From: Pelagimonas sp017744045
GTDB taxonomy: Bacteria > Pseudomonadota > Alphaproteobacteria > Rhodobacterales > Rhodobacteraceae
Assembly (NCBI RefSeq): GCF_017744045.1
Contig: NZ_JAGHRD010000004.1
Direction: 5' to 3' (one strand)
Length of the DNA: 64,000 bases
Shown here: positions 18,711 through 27,314 of the stretch, piece after piece
How positions within the stretch are numbered: the first letter of the stretch is position 1
Layout of the letters: every line of letters begins with the position of its first letter
Made by a program: the position numbers and the translations under genes
The notes under the pieces: model-generated
The model's database searches: none
What the model was told of the DNA's origin: nothing
What the model saw: only the letters and a program-made list of their open reading frames with translations

Positions 18711-19373
18711 TTACCCCATTTTCGGCGCGAGGCCTTCTGCCTCAAGCGCGGCTTGCATATCTGCCTCTTTTGCCAAGGCACGGCGCACAGCCGGGCGGGC
18801 ATCCATCCGTTTGGCATGTGCTGCCCAATTCGGATATTGATCCGTCGGAAAGCCACCGCCATTGATGCGGAAGAACACCCAATAGATATAGGCATCCAGG
18901 ATCGACCAGGTGTCGCCAAACCACCAATCTTTGCCGTCAAGGGCTGTTTCGACGACAGCCGCCATTGGGTGCATGGCTTCCATCGCCTTGGCCTTGACCG
19001 AGCCAATCGCCTCTGGCCCCTCGACCATGAACATGGGCACGCGCATGCGTGAAACGATGGGGTGCAAGGTGGCTGAACAAAAGGCCAGATCAGCAGTGAC
19101 CAACGCCGCAGCTCGAGCGGTGCTGGTCTTGGGCAAGAGCCCATCAAACTGCGAAGCCAGAAACAGCGCGATTGCCACGTTTTCAGTGATTGGCCCCGCC
19201 TCGGTCACAAGGCATGGCACTTTTCCTTTCGGGTTCAACGCCAAGTAATCGGGCTGCTTGTGTGCGCCTTGCATGAAACGGACGAGTTCGAGCCTATAAT
19301 CCGCCCCAGCCTCTTCGAGGGTAATGAGCGGAACACGCGAACACGAACCGGGGGCGGCGAATAACGTAAACAT
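18711..19373 (-). CDS. Glutathione S-transferase family protein
   Basis: 220-residue cytoplasmic protein. It has an N-terminal thioredoxin-like domain (FTLFAAPGSCSRVPLITLEE; LNPKGKVPCLV; the glutathione-contacting region TENVAIALFLA) and an all-helical C-terminal domain. In ring-cleavage pathways such proteins often act as glutathione-dependent isomerases, for example of maleylpyruvate. That role is inferred from context here. The ATG at 19373 follows GGGAGA; ATGs further upstream lack a site. It lies between the FAD monooxygenase and the cyclase-family gene. Confidence 0.88.
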   Translation of the reverse strand: MFTLFAAPGSCSRVPLITLEEAGADYRLELVRFMQGAHKQPDYLALNPKGKVPCLVTEAGPITENVAIALFLASQFDGLLPKTSTARAAALVTADLAFCSATLHPIVSRMRVPMFMVEGPEAIGSVKAKAMEAMHPMAAVVETALDGKDWWFGDTWSILDAYIYWVFFRINGGGFPTDQYPNWAAHAKRMDARPAVRRALAKEADMQAALEAEGLAPKMG

Positions 19374-19393
19374 ACGTTCTCCCATCCGTTGGG

Positions 19394-20518
19394 TTAGATC
19401 GGTTGGCACATCAGGGCGATGGATTCGCCGGTCAGCTGGCCCGGGTCAAATGGGGGGATCTTGCCCATTTGCATGTCGCCAATCCGGATCGAGTTTTTCG
19501 CGATATATTCAACGCGCTCTGTCCTGCGCCGCTGAAACGCTTCAAAGGCTGCACTAACCTCGTCTGCCTTTTCCAGCTCTTCGGCCAAGACCATTGCATC
19601 TTCGATGGCCATGCCCGCCCCTTGCGCCAAATGCGGCGTTGAGGCGTGAACGGCATCGCCAATCAGAACAACGCGGCCTTTGTGCCAAGGTTGGTTCTGC
19701 AACAGGATCACCTCCATCGGGCGGGCAACGACCTCTTGGTCGTCGGTGATTTGCGCAACCAGATCCGTCAGCTGTGGTGCCGCCAGTTTTGCGCGCTCCC
19801 GCATCGCGGCGGCCGAGCCCTGAACATCCAGCATCATGCCTTCGGGTTCTTCGGACACGACAAACATATACATCAGTTCGTCGGTCATTGGGACAAGGCC
19901 CGCATTGCACGGCCCGGCAAAGATCTGAATACCTTCAAGATCTTTGGGGCGCGGCAGATTATAGCGCCAGACCCATTGGCCCGTATATCGCGGGCTGGCA
20001 GCGTCTGGGAAAATCGTCTGACGCATTTGCGAAAACACACCATCCGCCCCGATCACGACGTCATAGCGCCCCTGAGTGCCATCGGAAAAATTTACGTCTA
20101 CACCGCTTTCATCTTCGCTGAAATCGGAAATAGTCAGGCCAAGGCGCACTTTGGCACCCAATCGTTTTGCCTCATCCCCCAAGACCTGTTGAAGATCGCG
20201 GCGGCGAATTCCGGCATTCGACGGGTACTGCTCACCAGCCAAACGTGGCGTGTCAAACTTGGCCTGCTGCACGCCCTGGGGGCCAACAAACACGGTTGTG
20301 GTATCAAACCCCGAAGCCTTGGAAAGATAGGCGTCCAGCACCCCCAGCTCGCCCATGGCTCGTACAACATTCATCTGCTGAATGATGCCGACCCCGTAAA
20401 CCGACCATTTTGGGTCACGTTCCGCGATCTCAACGGGATAGCCCTTGCGGCGCAGCGCAATTGCTGCCGTCAAGCCGCCAATACCGCCGCCGACGATGAG
20501 CACCGATGCCAAGTTCAT
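19394..20518 (-). CDS. FAD-dependent aromatic monooxygenase (salicylate/hydroxybenzoate hydroxylase-like)
   Basis: 374-residue group A flavoprotein hydroxylase. It has the dinucleotide-binding GGGIGG at residues 10-15, a DG-type motif (VVIGADGVFSQMR) and the GD motif (VVLIGDAVHASTPHLAQGAG). It would insert oxygen into an aromatic ring using NAD(P)H. The ATG at 20518 is preceded by GGAGGAG. It is the first gene of the operon with GST, cyclase and TRAP permease, and sits behind LysR box B. The substrate is not deducible from sequence. Confidence 0.9.
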   Translation of the reverse strand: MNLASVLIVGGGIGGLTAAIALRRKGYPVEIAERDPKWSVYGVGIIQQMNVVRAMGELGVLDAYLSKASGFDTTTVFVGPQGVQQAKFDTPRLAGEQYPSNAGIRRRDLQQVLGDEAKRLGAKVRLGLTISDFSEDESGVDVNFSDGTQGRYDVVIGADGVFSQMRQTIFPDAASPRYTGQWVWRYNLPRPKDLEGIQIFAGPCNAGLVPMTDELMYMFVVSEEPEGMMLDVQGSAAAMRERAKLAAPQLTDLVAQITDDQEVVARPMEVILLQNQPWHKGRVVLIGDAVHASTPHLAQGAGMAIEDAMVLAEELEKADEVSAAFEAFQRRRTERVEYIAKNSIRIGDMQMGKIPPFDPGQLTGESIALMCQPI

Positions 20519-20559
20519 TCCAAATCTCCTCCCGAGTTTTGAAAACATTACTTGACCAT

Positions 20560-20610
20560 GTTGTATTTCAAAAATTGAAAGATGCAATCCGAGTCATAGA
20601 TTTGGTGAAT
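20560..20610 (-). promoter_or_regulatory. LysR-type box B and promoter of the FAD-monooxygenase operon
   Basis: On the minus strand ATTCACCAAATCTAT (20610-20596) fits T-N11-A and closely matches boxes at 21566, 28552 and 29700. Downstream is TTTTTGAAATACAAC, whose TACAAC (20565-20560) is a plausible -10. It lies between the LysR stop and the monooxygenase start. Confidence 0.6.
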
Positions 20611-20612
20611 AC

Positions 20613-21530
20613 TTAATCTCGCTCGGACAGGATTTGAGCCGATTTTAGAAAGACGTCACGCAGCCAAAGTATGCCGGGGTCATGGTCGCGATAGCTGTGC
20701 CACTGCATGTTCTGCTTGAAAGTTTCGAGTTCAAACGGCAACTCATAATGAACCAAGGGCGTGGTCTTCATCGCCACTTTGGCCAGATGCGCGTGAACCG
20801 TCGCGATCCGGCCTGTGCCCGCCAAAAGATGCGGCAATGCCGAAAAGGAAAACGTGGTCAACTCAACATTTCGAGTGATCCCAAGATTATTCAGTACCAA
20901 GGATTCCGCTGGTTTCGCCCCTGCCGATGGCGGAATCATGATCGCATGCGGAGCCGCTTGGTAGAGATCAATATCCATCTCGACATCCGCATAAGGGCCC
21001 TTGGCACAGGCCAGAACGACATATCTGTCCTCATACAAAAGAGTGGACGGGTGGTTTGGCGAAATGAAGTGATCCGGCGTCACCAACAAATCCGCATCCC
21101 CACGCTCTAACATCAGAAAAGGGGTTTCGCGTTGGGAAAGTAGGTTCAGCTTGACCCGCGCGCCTTGCCTGTCCATTTCAGCAACGACGATCGGCATCAA
21201 CACCCGCAACGTGTAGTCAGACACAAGAATGTTAAAGGCCCGGGTCGAAATGGTCGGATCAAATTCCGGCTGGGTATCAATCGTCGCCTCGACCCGCACT
21301 AGAATGTCCCGGATAGCTGGCTGCATCGCTTCGGCACGCGGGGTAAGCTCCATGCGTTTTCCGACTTGCACCAGCAAAGGATCGTCAAAGTAGGTGCGCA
21401 GACGGGTCAACGCATTGGACATTGCCGATTGGCTCATGAACATCTTTTCAGCCGCCGCGCTGACAGATTGCAGAGCGAGCATGTGATCCAATGCGACCAA
21501 TAGATTCAGATCCAGTTTCTTGAATCGCAT
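20613..21530 (-). CDS. LysR-family transcriptional regulator (NodD-like)
   Basis: 305-residue activator. The N-terminal winged helix (about 1-65: LDLNLLVALDHMLALQSVSA, MSQSAMSNALTRLR) is followed by a two-lobed effector-binding domain. It is divergent from the VOC dioxygenase operon and directly upstream of the FAD-monooxygenase operon. Matching boxes sit on both sides, so it is the likely regulator of the whole catabolic island. The start has a strong GAGGAAG site. Confidence 0.93.
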   Translation of the reverse strand: MRFKKLDLNLLVALDHMLALQSVSAAAEKMFMSQSAMSNALTRLRTYFDDPLLVQVGKRMELTPRAEAMQPAIRDILVRVEATIDTQPEFDPTISTRAFNILVSDYTLRVLMPIVVAEMDRQGARVKLNLLSQRETPFLMLERGDADLLVTPDHFISPNHPSTLLYEDRYVVLACAKGPYADVEMDIDLYQAAPHAIMIPPSAGAKPAESLVLNNLGITRNVELTTFSFSALPHLLAGTGRIATVHAHLAKVAMKTTPLVHYELPFELETFKQNMQWHSYRDHDPGILWLRDVFLKSAQILSERD

Positions 21531-21565
21531 GTCAGTCTTCCTCTTCCTTTGGGCGCAGCGAAATC

Positions 21566-21613
21566 ATTCACAAGATCAATGCAACGCATCCAGAATTACA
21601 ATTTCATAAATGC
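21566..21613 (+). promoter_or_regulatory. LysR-type box A upstream of the VOC dioxygenase operon
   Basis: ATTCACAAGATCAAT (21566-21580) fits T-N11-A and matches the boxes of three other units. It is followed by an AT-rich part (AATTACAATTTCATAAATGC) resembling the downstream half of box B. It lies in the divergent LysR/VOC spacer and could serve both genes. Confidence 0.6.
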
Positions 21614-21661
21614 TAAAGAAACTCCTAGCTTCAGGTCAACAAAATAAAAAGGAGGGTCAAA

Positions 21662-22591
21662 ATGCGAATTCTTGGACCTGATGAACTGATCTTTGGCGTT
21701 GATAATTTAGAAGCCAGCGCCGCCTTTTTGCGGGATTATGGCTTGGACGAAAGCGAACCGGGGCGTTTTCTGGCGCTGGATGGCACCGGGATTTCGATCA
21801 AGGAAAAAGACGACCCGTCATTGCCTCCCCCGCTTCCGACAGCGACCATGTTGCGCCAAACGATCTGGGGGGTTGAGGACCAAGAGGCGCTGAGCGAAAT
21901 CGAGGCAGAACTGTCAAAGGATCGCGAGGTAACCCGTCATGAGGACGGATCAATCTCGTGCAAAGATGACTCGAATTTTGAGATCGCCTTTCGTGTTACA
22001 AAACGCAAAGTGCTCAATCTCCCCCCAGAGCTGATCAACTCACCGGGCGCTGAACCGGGGCGGGCCGCCAATGTCATTGGCGCGAATGAAGACGCCGAGG
22101 CCAAGCCACGCACCATGAGCCATATCGTGTTTTTCACACCAGATATGGAAAAGATGAGCAAGTTCTACGTTGAACGCCTGGGGTTTGTCGTCACGGATCG
22201 GTTCACCAACACTGGCCCGTTCCTACGGCCACAATCCAATGACGATCACCATGTTCTCTTTATGATTCAAACCCCTGATTACATGCAGGGGCTAGAGCAT
22301 GTCGCCTTTCACATGCAGGGCCCAACCGAGCTGATGCTTGCCGGGTCACGCATGGTCAAAAAAGGTTACGAGAGTTTTTGGGGGCCAGGGCGGCACAAGT
22401 TCGGCTCGAACTGGTTCTGGTACTTCAATTCGCCACTTGGAACCCATGTCGAATATGATGCCGACATGGACAAGCATGACGGCGAATGGATCGCGCGGGA
22501 AACGCCAATGTCCAAGGAAGCATCCCAGATGTTCTTGTTTGAGAATGTGGAAAAATGGGCACCGGGTGGGCCGCCCCCTGGAAAAAAATGA
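21662..22591 (+). CDS. VOC-family extradiol dioxygenase-like protein
   Basis: 309-residue protein with two vicinal-oxygen-chelate modules. The C-terminal module carries a complete 2-His-1-Glu metal triad, in MSHIVFF (His154), LEHVAFH (His213) and HVEYDAD (Glu264), as in Fe(II) catechol ring-cleaving dioxygenases. The N-terminal module is shorter and lacks the ligands. A strong GGAGG precedes the ATG. The stop overlaps the next gene as ATGA. The ring-cleavage role is likely; the substrate is unknown. Confidence 0.85.
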   Translation: MRILGPDELIFGVDNLEASAAFLRDYGLDESEPGRFLALDGTGISIKEKDDPSLPPPLPTATMLRQTIWGVEDQEALSEIEAELSKDREVTRHEDGSISCKDDSNFEIAFRVTKRKVLNLPPELINSPGAEPGRAANVIGANEDAEAKPRTMSHIVFFTPDMEKMSKFYVERLGFVVTDRFTNTGPFLRPQSNDDHHVLFMIQTPDYMQGLEHVAFHMQGPTELMLAGSRMVKKGYESFWGPGRHKFGSNWFWYFNSPLGTHVEYDADMDKHDGEWIARETPMSKEASQMFLFENVEKWAPGGPPPGKK

Positions 22592-22920
22592 CAATCCTTT
22601 GCAAGCTCTTGGACATCCCTGATGGAGGCTCATTGGGGGTGTCGCCAAATGCGCGCGGCCGAGACCAGATTGTCCTCATCCGCAAAGGCACTGACGTCTT
22701 CGCCTATCGCAACAATTGCCCCCATTATGACCGTGCGCCGCTTGGCTGGAAAAAAGACGAATTCCTGAACAAGAACCACGATCACATTATGTGCGCGGCC
22801 CATGGGGCCTTGTTTCGCATTGAGGACGGGGAATGTGTCGTGGGCCCTTGTCTGGGGCAGAGGCTGGAAAAACTATCCATCGGCATTATTGGCGATAACG
22901 TCGTTCTGAACGCATCCTGA
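22588..22920 (+). CDS. Rieske [2Fe-2S] ferredoxin-like protein
   Basis: 110-residue soluble electron carrier. Rieske ligands appear as CPHYD and CAAHG, i.e. CxH and CxxH separated by about 24 residues, somewhat longer than usual because of a KKDEFLNKNHD insertion. It is translationally coupled (ATGA) to the VOC dioxygenase, so it may keep that enzyme's iron reduced or serve an oxygenase elsewhere. No ferredoxin reductase or Rieske oxygenase alpha subunit is present in the window. Confidence 0.88.
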   Translation: MTILCKLLDIPDGGSLGVSPNARGRDQIVLIRKGTDVFAYRNNCPHYDRAPLGWKKDEFLNKNHDHIMCAAHGALFRIEDGECVVGPCLGQRLEKLSIGIIGDNVVLNAS

Positions 22921-22958
22921 AACCGTTTGCGCCACCATTTCGCCAATCAATCCAACCT

Positions 22959-22973
22959 ATTCGGCAAAAAAAT
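22959..22973 (+). promoter_or_regulatory. Weak LysR-type box E upstream of the beta-barrel gene
   Basis: ATTCGGCAAAAAAAT retains the ATT-N9-AAT frame and T-N11-A spacing but differs in the CAC core. It is followed by TTATTATCATAAAGATAG, resembling the segment after box A. The surrounding 22921-23086 is AT-rich and probably a second promoter. Confidence 0.3.
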
Positions 22974-23086
22974 TTTTTCTTTTATTATCATAAAGATAGA
23001 CTCCATTCAGTTCAGCTTAAGCGCGTCCAGGGAGGGGACAAGATCTTTGGATCGCGCGCCGCTGAATGGAACTTGGAGGACGATCA

Positions 23087-24127
23087 ATGAAAACGTTTTT
23101 TGCGGCCGCTTTAGCGGTCTCTTTTGCTACGCCTGCCACTGTGATGGCCCAAGGCGGGCCACCGCAAGCAGTAAAAACACAGCAAAATCTGGGGGCCGCA
23201 GGCCTGCTGGGCTCTTTCTTTTCGGGGTCTCAGTACGGTGTCACCCGGGCCCGGAGCGGTGAAAACGCAGCGCGCAAAGGGGCGGCAGGTGCGCCCGGTG
23301 CTGCTCAATCAGGATACCAACACGAGACAGCCACGTTTTTGGGGCTTATCTCGGGCCGCAAGCTGTTGAACGATGGCGCATCGTATCTGACCTTTGGGGC
23401 GTCCTTTAACAACAAGGAAGAACGCCCAAATCTGACGGATATCGATACGCAGATCCCGAGCATTGGGATTGGTTATCAAAACTTCTCAAACCAGAATACC
23501 GCCTATGCGGCCTATCTGACCTTTTCGTCTCGGGATTCTCGCGGGGAAACCGTTCACTCACGTCGTAAATACTACGAGCTGCGCTTTGATGTTGCCCATA
23601 AGTTTAGCGATCATTGGGGCGTAACTGGCCGCCTTGTGCATACACGCGGTGACTTGAAGGTCGATGTGACCACCCCCTTTGGCGTGGTCGCCACCGTCGA
23701 GCCGCAAACGGTATGGTATGGTCAGGCGGAACTGGTTGGCAACTTCACCTCAGACGACGCGGGTTTCGTACCAAAGGGCTGGGTGCTGAACCCGATCCTG
23801 GGCATCTCCCATGACACGGAAATCACCGAGACCTCGCCCTCGACCAAAGATGTTGTCGAAAGCGGGTCGATTTGGGCGAAAGCAACGCTAAGCAAATTGG
23901 CCGGTCCTGGAACATGGTCTCCAAATTTCACCCTCGGGCTTGAGCACGAGTACCTGCAAGAGGGCGCAGAATTCATCGATGAGGACACCTATGGCATCAT
24001 GGGGGCCGGGCTGACGCGGCGGGATAAAAAGGGTAACGCAATCAATGTCGTCTTTGAGCGTCGACAAGGGTTCAACGGCAATCGCGTCAGCAATGTGCTG
24101 GTCACCGGCTACTCGTTCAACTTCTGA
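23087..24127 (+). CDS. Outer-membrane beta-barrel protein (porin-like, unassigned)
   Basis: 346-residue secreted protein with a Sec signal (residues 1-22, cut near VMA-QG), a low-complexity Gly/Ala region (about 30-75), and many alternating hydrophobic strands. It ends in Phe (GYSFNF), the usual C-terminal signature of outer-membrane barrels. GGAGGA precedes the ATG. Its place in a catabolic island suggests a channel for the substrate, like the meta-pathway outer-membrane proteins, but no specific family was recognised. Confidence 0.65.
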   Translation: MKTFFAAALAVSFATPATVMAQGGPPQAVKTQQNLGAAGLLGSFFSGSQYGVTRARSGENAARKGAAGAPGAAQSGYQHETATFLGLISGRKLLNDGASYLTFGASFNNKEERPNLTDIDTQIPSIGIGYQNFSNQNTAYAAYLTFSSRDSRGETVHSRRKYYELRFDVAHKFSDHWGVTGRLVHTRGDLKVDVTTPFGVVATVEPQTVWYGQAELVGNFTSDDAGFVPKGWVLNPILGISHDTEITETSPSTKDVVESGSIWAKATLSKLAGPGTWSPNFTLGLEHEYLQEGAEFIDEDTYGIMGAGLTRRDKKGNAINVVFERRQGFNGNRVSNVLVTGYSFNF

Positions 24128-24147
24128 CGACATCAAGGCACAACGCA

Positions 24148-24174
24148 AAAAGGGGCGGTCAAACCGCCCCTTTT
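24148..24174. terminator. Bidirectional intrinsic terminator
   Basis: AAAAGGGGCGGT and ACCGCCCCTTTT form a perfect 12-bp stem with a 3-nt loop between the convergent barrel and FAH genes. T-runs on both strands allow it to end both transcripts. Confidence 0.9.
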
Positions 24175-24190
24175 CTACATGGTGTTTCGC

Positions 24191-25150
24191 TCAGGCCTTT
24201 GTCACGGTTTGGGCAATTTCGCCAAACAAGGGTGACCCGTCTTTGGCGCGGCATTCCATTCGGATGTGATCGCCAAACTCCAGAAACGGTGTCTTGGGCG
24301 CGCCTGTATCGATCATTTCAATCGCCCGCCGTTCCGCGATGCAAGCAGAGCCGACCTCCCGACAATTCTCATTCGAAACGGTGCCGGACCCGACAACCGT
24401 TCCAGCCGGCAAGGCGCGGGAATAGGCAGCATGGGCGACAAGCTGATCAAAGCCGAATCCCATATCATATCCCTGCGGTGCCCCGAGCTTCTCCCCCTTG
24501 ATTTCAACGGTAAGCGGCAAGTCAACACGCCCATCCCGCCAAGCGTCACCCAATTCGTCCGGGGTAAGCGCGACCGGCGCAACCGAACAAGCGGGTTTGG
24601 TTTGCACCCAGCCAAAACCAGTCTTCATCTCTGGCGGCCCCAGTTTGCGAAGCGACCAGTCGTTGATCTGCACAAGCAAGGCAATATGGGGCAAGGTATC
24701 GGTCGTGCCCATCGGCACCGCTGTGGTGATAAGCCCAAACTCGCCTTCGACATCAATTCCGTCATCCTCGGTCGGAAAGGGGACCTCCTCGGAACCGGCA
24801 TAAAACCGGTCTGACACCCCCTGATACATCAATGGCTTGCCGGGGATTTTCTCGGCTTTCACCTTATAGGCGGCATCCATCAGGGCCCCGTGACTGTCAA
24901 AAGCTGATCCATCCAGCCACTGCCAGGCGCGCGGCAAGGGGGCCAGCGCCTGAGACATGTCAAAAGCCTGCCCGCCCCCCTGATTCAGGCGTGCATATTC
25001 CTTTTCCAGATCAGGCGTCAGCGCATCCCAGTTTTCCAGCGCCGCTTGCAAGGTCACGGCGACCTCGCTGGGCATGCACCGCGCATTATCGCGGCTCACT
25101 ACGTGAAGTCGGCCATCCGGCGTGCCATTCGGAAGCGTCGCAAAGCGCAT
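24191..25150 (-). CDS. Fumarylacetoacetate hydrolase (FAH) family protein
   Basis: 319-residue hydrolase of C-C bonds in 2,4-diketo or acylpyruvate intermediates. The metal-binding acidic motif appears as DVEGEFGLI (around 132-140), followed by family stretches QINDWSLRK, PVALTPDELGDAWRDG and GSGTVSNENC. It would act late in the pathway, cleaving the ring-opened product. It is last in the hydrolase/SMP-30/SDR/FAH operon, 14 bp after the SDR. Confidence 0.9.
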   Translation of the reverse strand: MRFATLPNGTPDGRLHVVSRDNARCMPSEVAVTLQAALENWDALTPDLEKEYARLNQGGGQAFDMSQALAPLPRAWQWLDGSAFDSHGALMDAAYKVKAEKIPGKPLMYQGVSDRFYAGSEEVPFPTEDDGIDVEGEFGLITTAVPMGTTDTLPHIALLVQINDWSLRKLGPPEMKTGFGWVQTKPACSVAPVALTPDELGDAWRDGRVDLPLTVEIKGEKLGAPQGYDMGFGFDQLVAHAAYSRALPAGTVVGSGTVSNENCREVGSACIAERRAIEMIDTGAPKTPFLEFGDHIRMECRAKDGSPLFGEIAQTVTKA

Positions 25151-25164
25151 TTGATTTCCTTTCC

Positions 25165-26070
25165 TTAAAGGGCAGAGGCGACAAGCGCATCGACGTCCTC
25201 GTCTCGCGAAAACCCAAGCTTGTCTGCCGTTTCAGTGATCAGATCCGGGGATTGGCCAAATAGGGTCACAGCCTCCGCTTCAGGCTCAAATCGGATCGAG
25301 GATGCGCTGTCTGGGAAACGCCGCCTCAGCGCCTCGACCAGCTCGCCATAGGTCACGGCCAAAGCAGGCAGCGTAAAGGCACGGTTCGGCCCTAGGTCGG
25401 GCACAAAGGCCCCATGCACAAAATTCTTGGCAACATTTTCAACGGATGCGAGCCATGTTTTGTTGTCTGGTGCCACGGGCAACACAATGTCTTCACCGCG
25501 TTTCACGCAATAGAACAGTCGCGACATGAAAGCCGATTTCAAGGCCGCCGATGCCCCATCCCGGGCCATTACCCCAGACGGGCGCAGAGAGACCGCGTCA
25601 AGCCAGCCCCGTTTGGCGAAATTCGAAAGCGCGACTTCGATCATGACCTTATGCGCCCCGTAAACCATGCTCGGCCCCAGGGGCGTGTCATCCGTCACCG
25701 GGTCCGGGAGCGGTTTTCCATAGGCCGCAATGGTCGAGGCAAAGACAAAGCGCGTCGTCCGCGCCTGATCCTTCAGGAACTCCATCAAGTCCAGCGTCGC
25801 ATCCACGTTCACCCTGCGGGCCAATAGCGGATCCTGCTCGGCTGCTCCGCCCAGGATAGAGGCGAGGTGGATCACAGCGTCGGCCCCATCCAAGGCCGGT
25901 TGCAGCACCGCCGGATCCGAAAAGTCACCGCGATACAGGGTCGTTTTCTCCGCTTCAACAAGCCCCGCCCGATCCAATGCCGAGATTTCGGTTACGGCAC
26001 CTTCGGCTCTTAGAAGCGCTACCACTTTCGCGCCTACAAAACCACCCGCTCCAATGACCGCGACTTTCAT
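25165..26070 (-). CDS. NAD-dependent epimerase/dehydratase-family SDR
   Basis: 301-residue extended SDR. It has the nucleotide-binding GAGGFVG near the N-terminus, and the catalytic YxxxK is visible as YGAHK. The overall pattern (HLASILGG, FASTIAAYG, VSLRPSGVM) recalls D-erythronate dehydrogenase-like SDRs. It probably oxidises a hydroxy intermediate. The ATG at 26070 is coupled to a small upstream frame by ATGA. The preceding AAAGGTGG could be its ribosome site. Confidence 0.85.
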   Translation of the reverse strand: MKVAVIGAGGFVGAKVVALLRAEGAVTEISALDRAGLVEAEKTTLYRGDFSDPAVLQPALDGADAVIHLASILGGAAEQDPLLARRVNVDATLDLMEFLKDQARTTRFVFASTIAAYGKPLPDPVTDDTPLGPSMVYGAHKVMIEVALSNFAKRGWLDAVSLRPSGVMARDGASAALKSAFMSRLFYCVKRGEDIVLPVAPDNKTWLASVENVAKNFVHGAFVPDLGPNRAFTLPALAVTYGELVEALRRRFPDSASSIRFEPEAEAVTLFGQSPDLITETADKLGFSRDEDVDALVASAL

Positions 26071-26156
26071 GGTGCCACCTTTGAGCAAGTAAAGGGATCG
26101 GCCATTCCAACAAGGTCAGAAAGGTTTCTGGTCGCGTGTCTCGCCATTTCTTTCAT
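26067..26156 (-). CDS. Small translationally coupled ORF (29 aa)
   Basis: Frame ATG to TGA of 29 codons, starting MKEMARHATRN and ending CSKVAP. GGGGAGG lies 7 nt before the ATG, and the stop overlaps the SDR start as ATGA. It fills most of the gap between the SMP-30 and SDR genes. It is either a coupling leader or a genuine small protein; no family was recognised. Confidence 0.35.
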   Translation of the reverse strand: MKEMARHATRNLSDLVGMADPFTCSKVAP

Positions 26157-26177
26157 CACGTTCCTCCCCTCTTGGGT

Positions 26178-27188
26178 TTACCAACCCAGCAATGGCAGCC
26201 CCGCAACCGGGGAGGTGAAATAAGGAATGCGCGTGCCTTGCAGAGAGCCTAGATAGACCGTTTTCAAATCGGGGCCGCCAAAGGTCAAAGATGCCATCCA
26301 GCGGCACACATCGCCCCCTGCCGCACCCATCAATTCCGGCGTGACCGTGCCCGCCTCCCAGGCCGCATCCAGGGCCGCCAGCGCATCAGGATCACCGCCC
26401 AGATCCAGAATGGTCAGCACATCGCCCTCTGGTGTGATCGCAACAAGGCGATCCGCCATGATGAGCGTTGTCCACAAGTTGCCGTAAGCATCAAAAGCAA
26501 TGCCATCGTTAAAGCCGCCAAGGTTTGAAGGGCCATAAATCTCCCGATCAACCAACGCGTCACCTTGCACACGAAACCGCGTAATATTGCGCGCCGTGGT
26601 TTCAGCGACATAAAGCCATTCCTCATTCGCATCGAAACGCAGCTCATTTGTGCCGCAGAGATTGTCGGCTACGATCCGTGCGCCCTTCTCGTCGATCAGG
26701 GCAATATAGCCGTCCCGCGAGTTGGTTTTGACGTGATCCGTCCAAGGCTGCATGGTTGTCGTGACCGTCAGCCACAAACGCCCCTTGCGGTCGCGGGTCA
26801 CAAAATTGGCTTTGCCGATCCGTTGCCCGTCAATGTTATCCAGCATAGTGACGGTCTCACCTGAACGGGTCATCTTTTCCAGACGCTCCGTCCCCCAATT
26901 TGCGATGAGGAAGTCGCCGTTTTCGTCAAAGGCAAGCCCATTGGGCAGACTGCCCTCGGCCATCACCAACCGCTCGGTAAAGCCGGATTTTTGATTGGGC
27001 ATGTCCTGATCCTGCAGGATCAAGGATTGCTGCCCATCTGGTGCGATCTGCATGATCCCACCGCGCCCATCTGCAACCCAAAGCGTCCCGTCTCTTTCGG
27101 CCAAGATGCATTCCGGGCGCTCAAGATCCTGACCTATGAATTTCAGATCCTGCGGGTCGACCTGAAAACCGATGAGAGGGTTTTGCAT
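26178..27188 (-). CDS. SMP-30/gluconolactonase-family protein
   Basis: 336-residue beta-propeller hydrolase with a metal site, recognised from ERPECILAERDGTLWVADGRGG, LPNGLAFDENGDFLIANWG and GFNDGIAFDAYGNLW (the Glu/Asn/Asp ligands of the family). It likely hydrolyses a lactone formed in the pathway. There is no signal peptide. It follows the alpha/beta hydrolase by 126 bp; that gap shows no clear promoter. Confidence 0.88.
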   Translation of the reverse strand: MQNPLIGFQVDPQDLKFIGQDLERPECILAERDGTLWVADGRGGIMQIAPDGQQSLILQDQDMPNQKSGFTERLVMAEGSLPNGLAFDENGDFLIANWGTERLEKMTRSGETVTMLDNIDGQRIGKANFVTRDRKGRLWLTVTTTMQPWTDHVKTNSRDGYIALIDEKGARIVADNLCGTNELRFDANEEWLYVAETTARNITRFRVQGDALVDREIYGPSNLGGFNDGIAFDAYGNLWTTLIMADRLVAITPEGDVLTILDLGGDPDALAALDAAWEAGTVTPELMGAAGGDVCRWMASLTFGGPDLKTVYLGSLQGTRIPYFTSPVAGLPLLGW

Positions 27189-27314
27189 ATTAAGGCTCCA
27201 ACTCTGGGGGCGCTAAGGGCTCCGCCAATCCTAAAACACCTGTAAGTTGGCCGGCTGGGCCGGGAACCAGGCGCGTTTGGTCCGCATTGTTTTGGAAACG
27301 AAAGACCACCGCGT

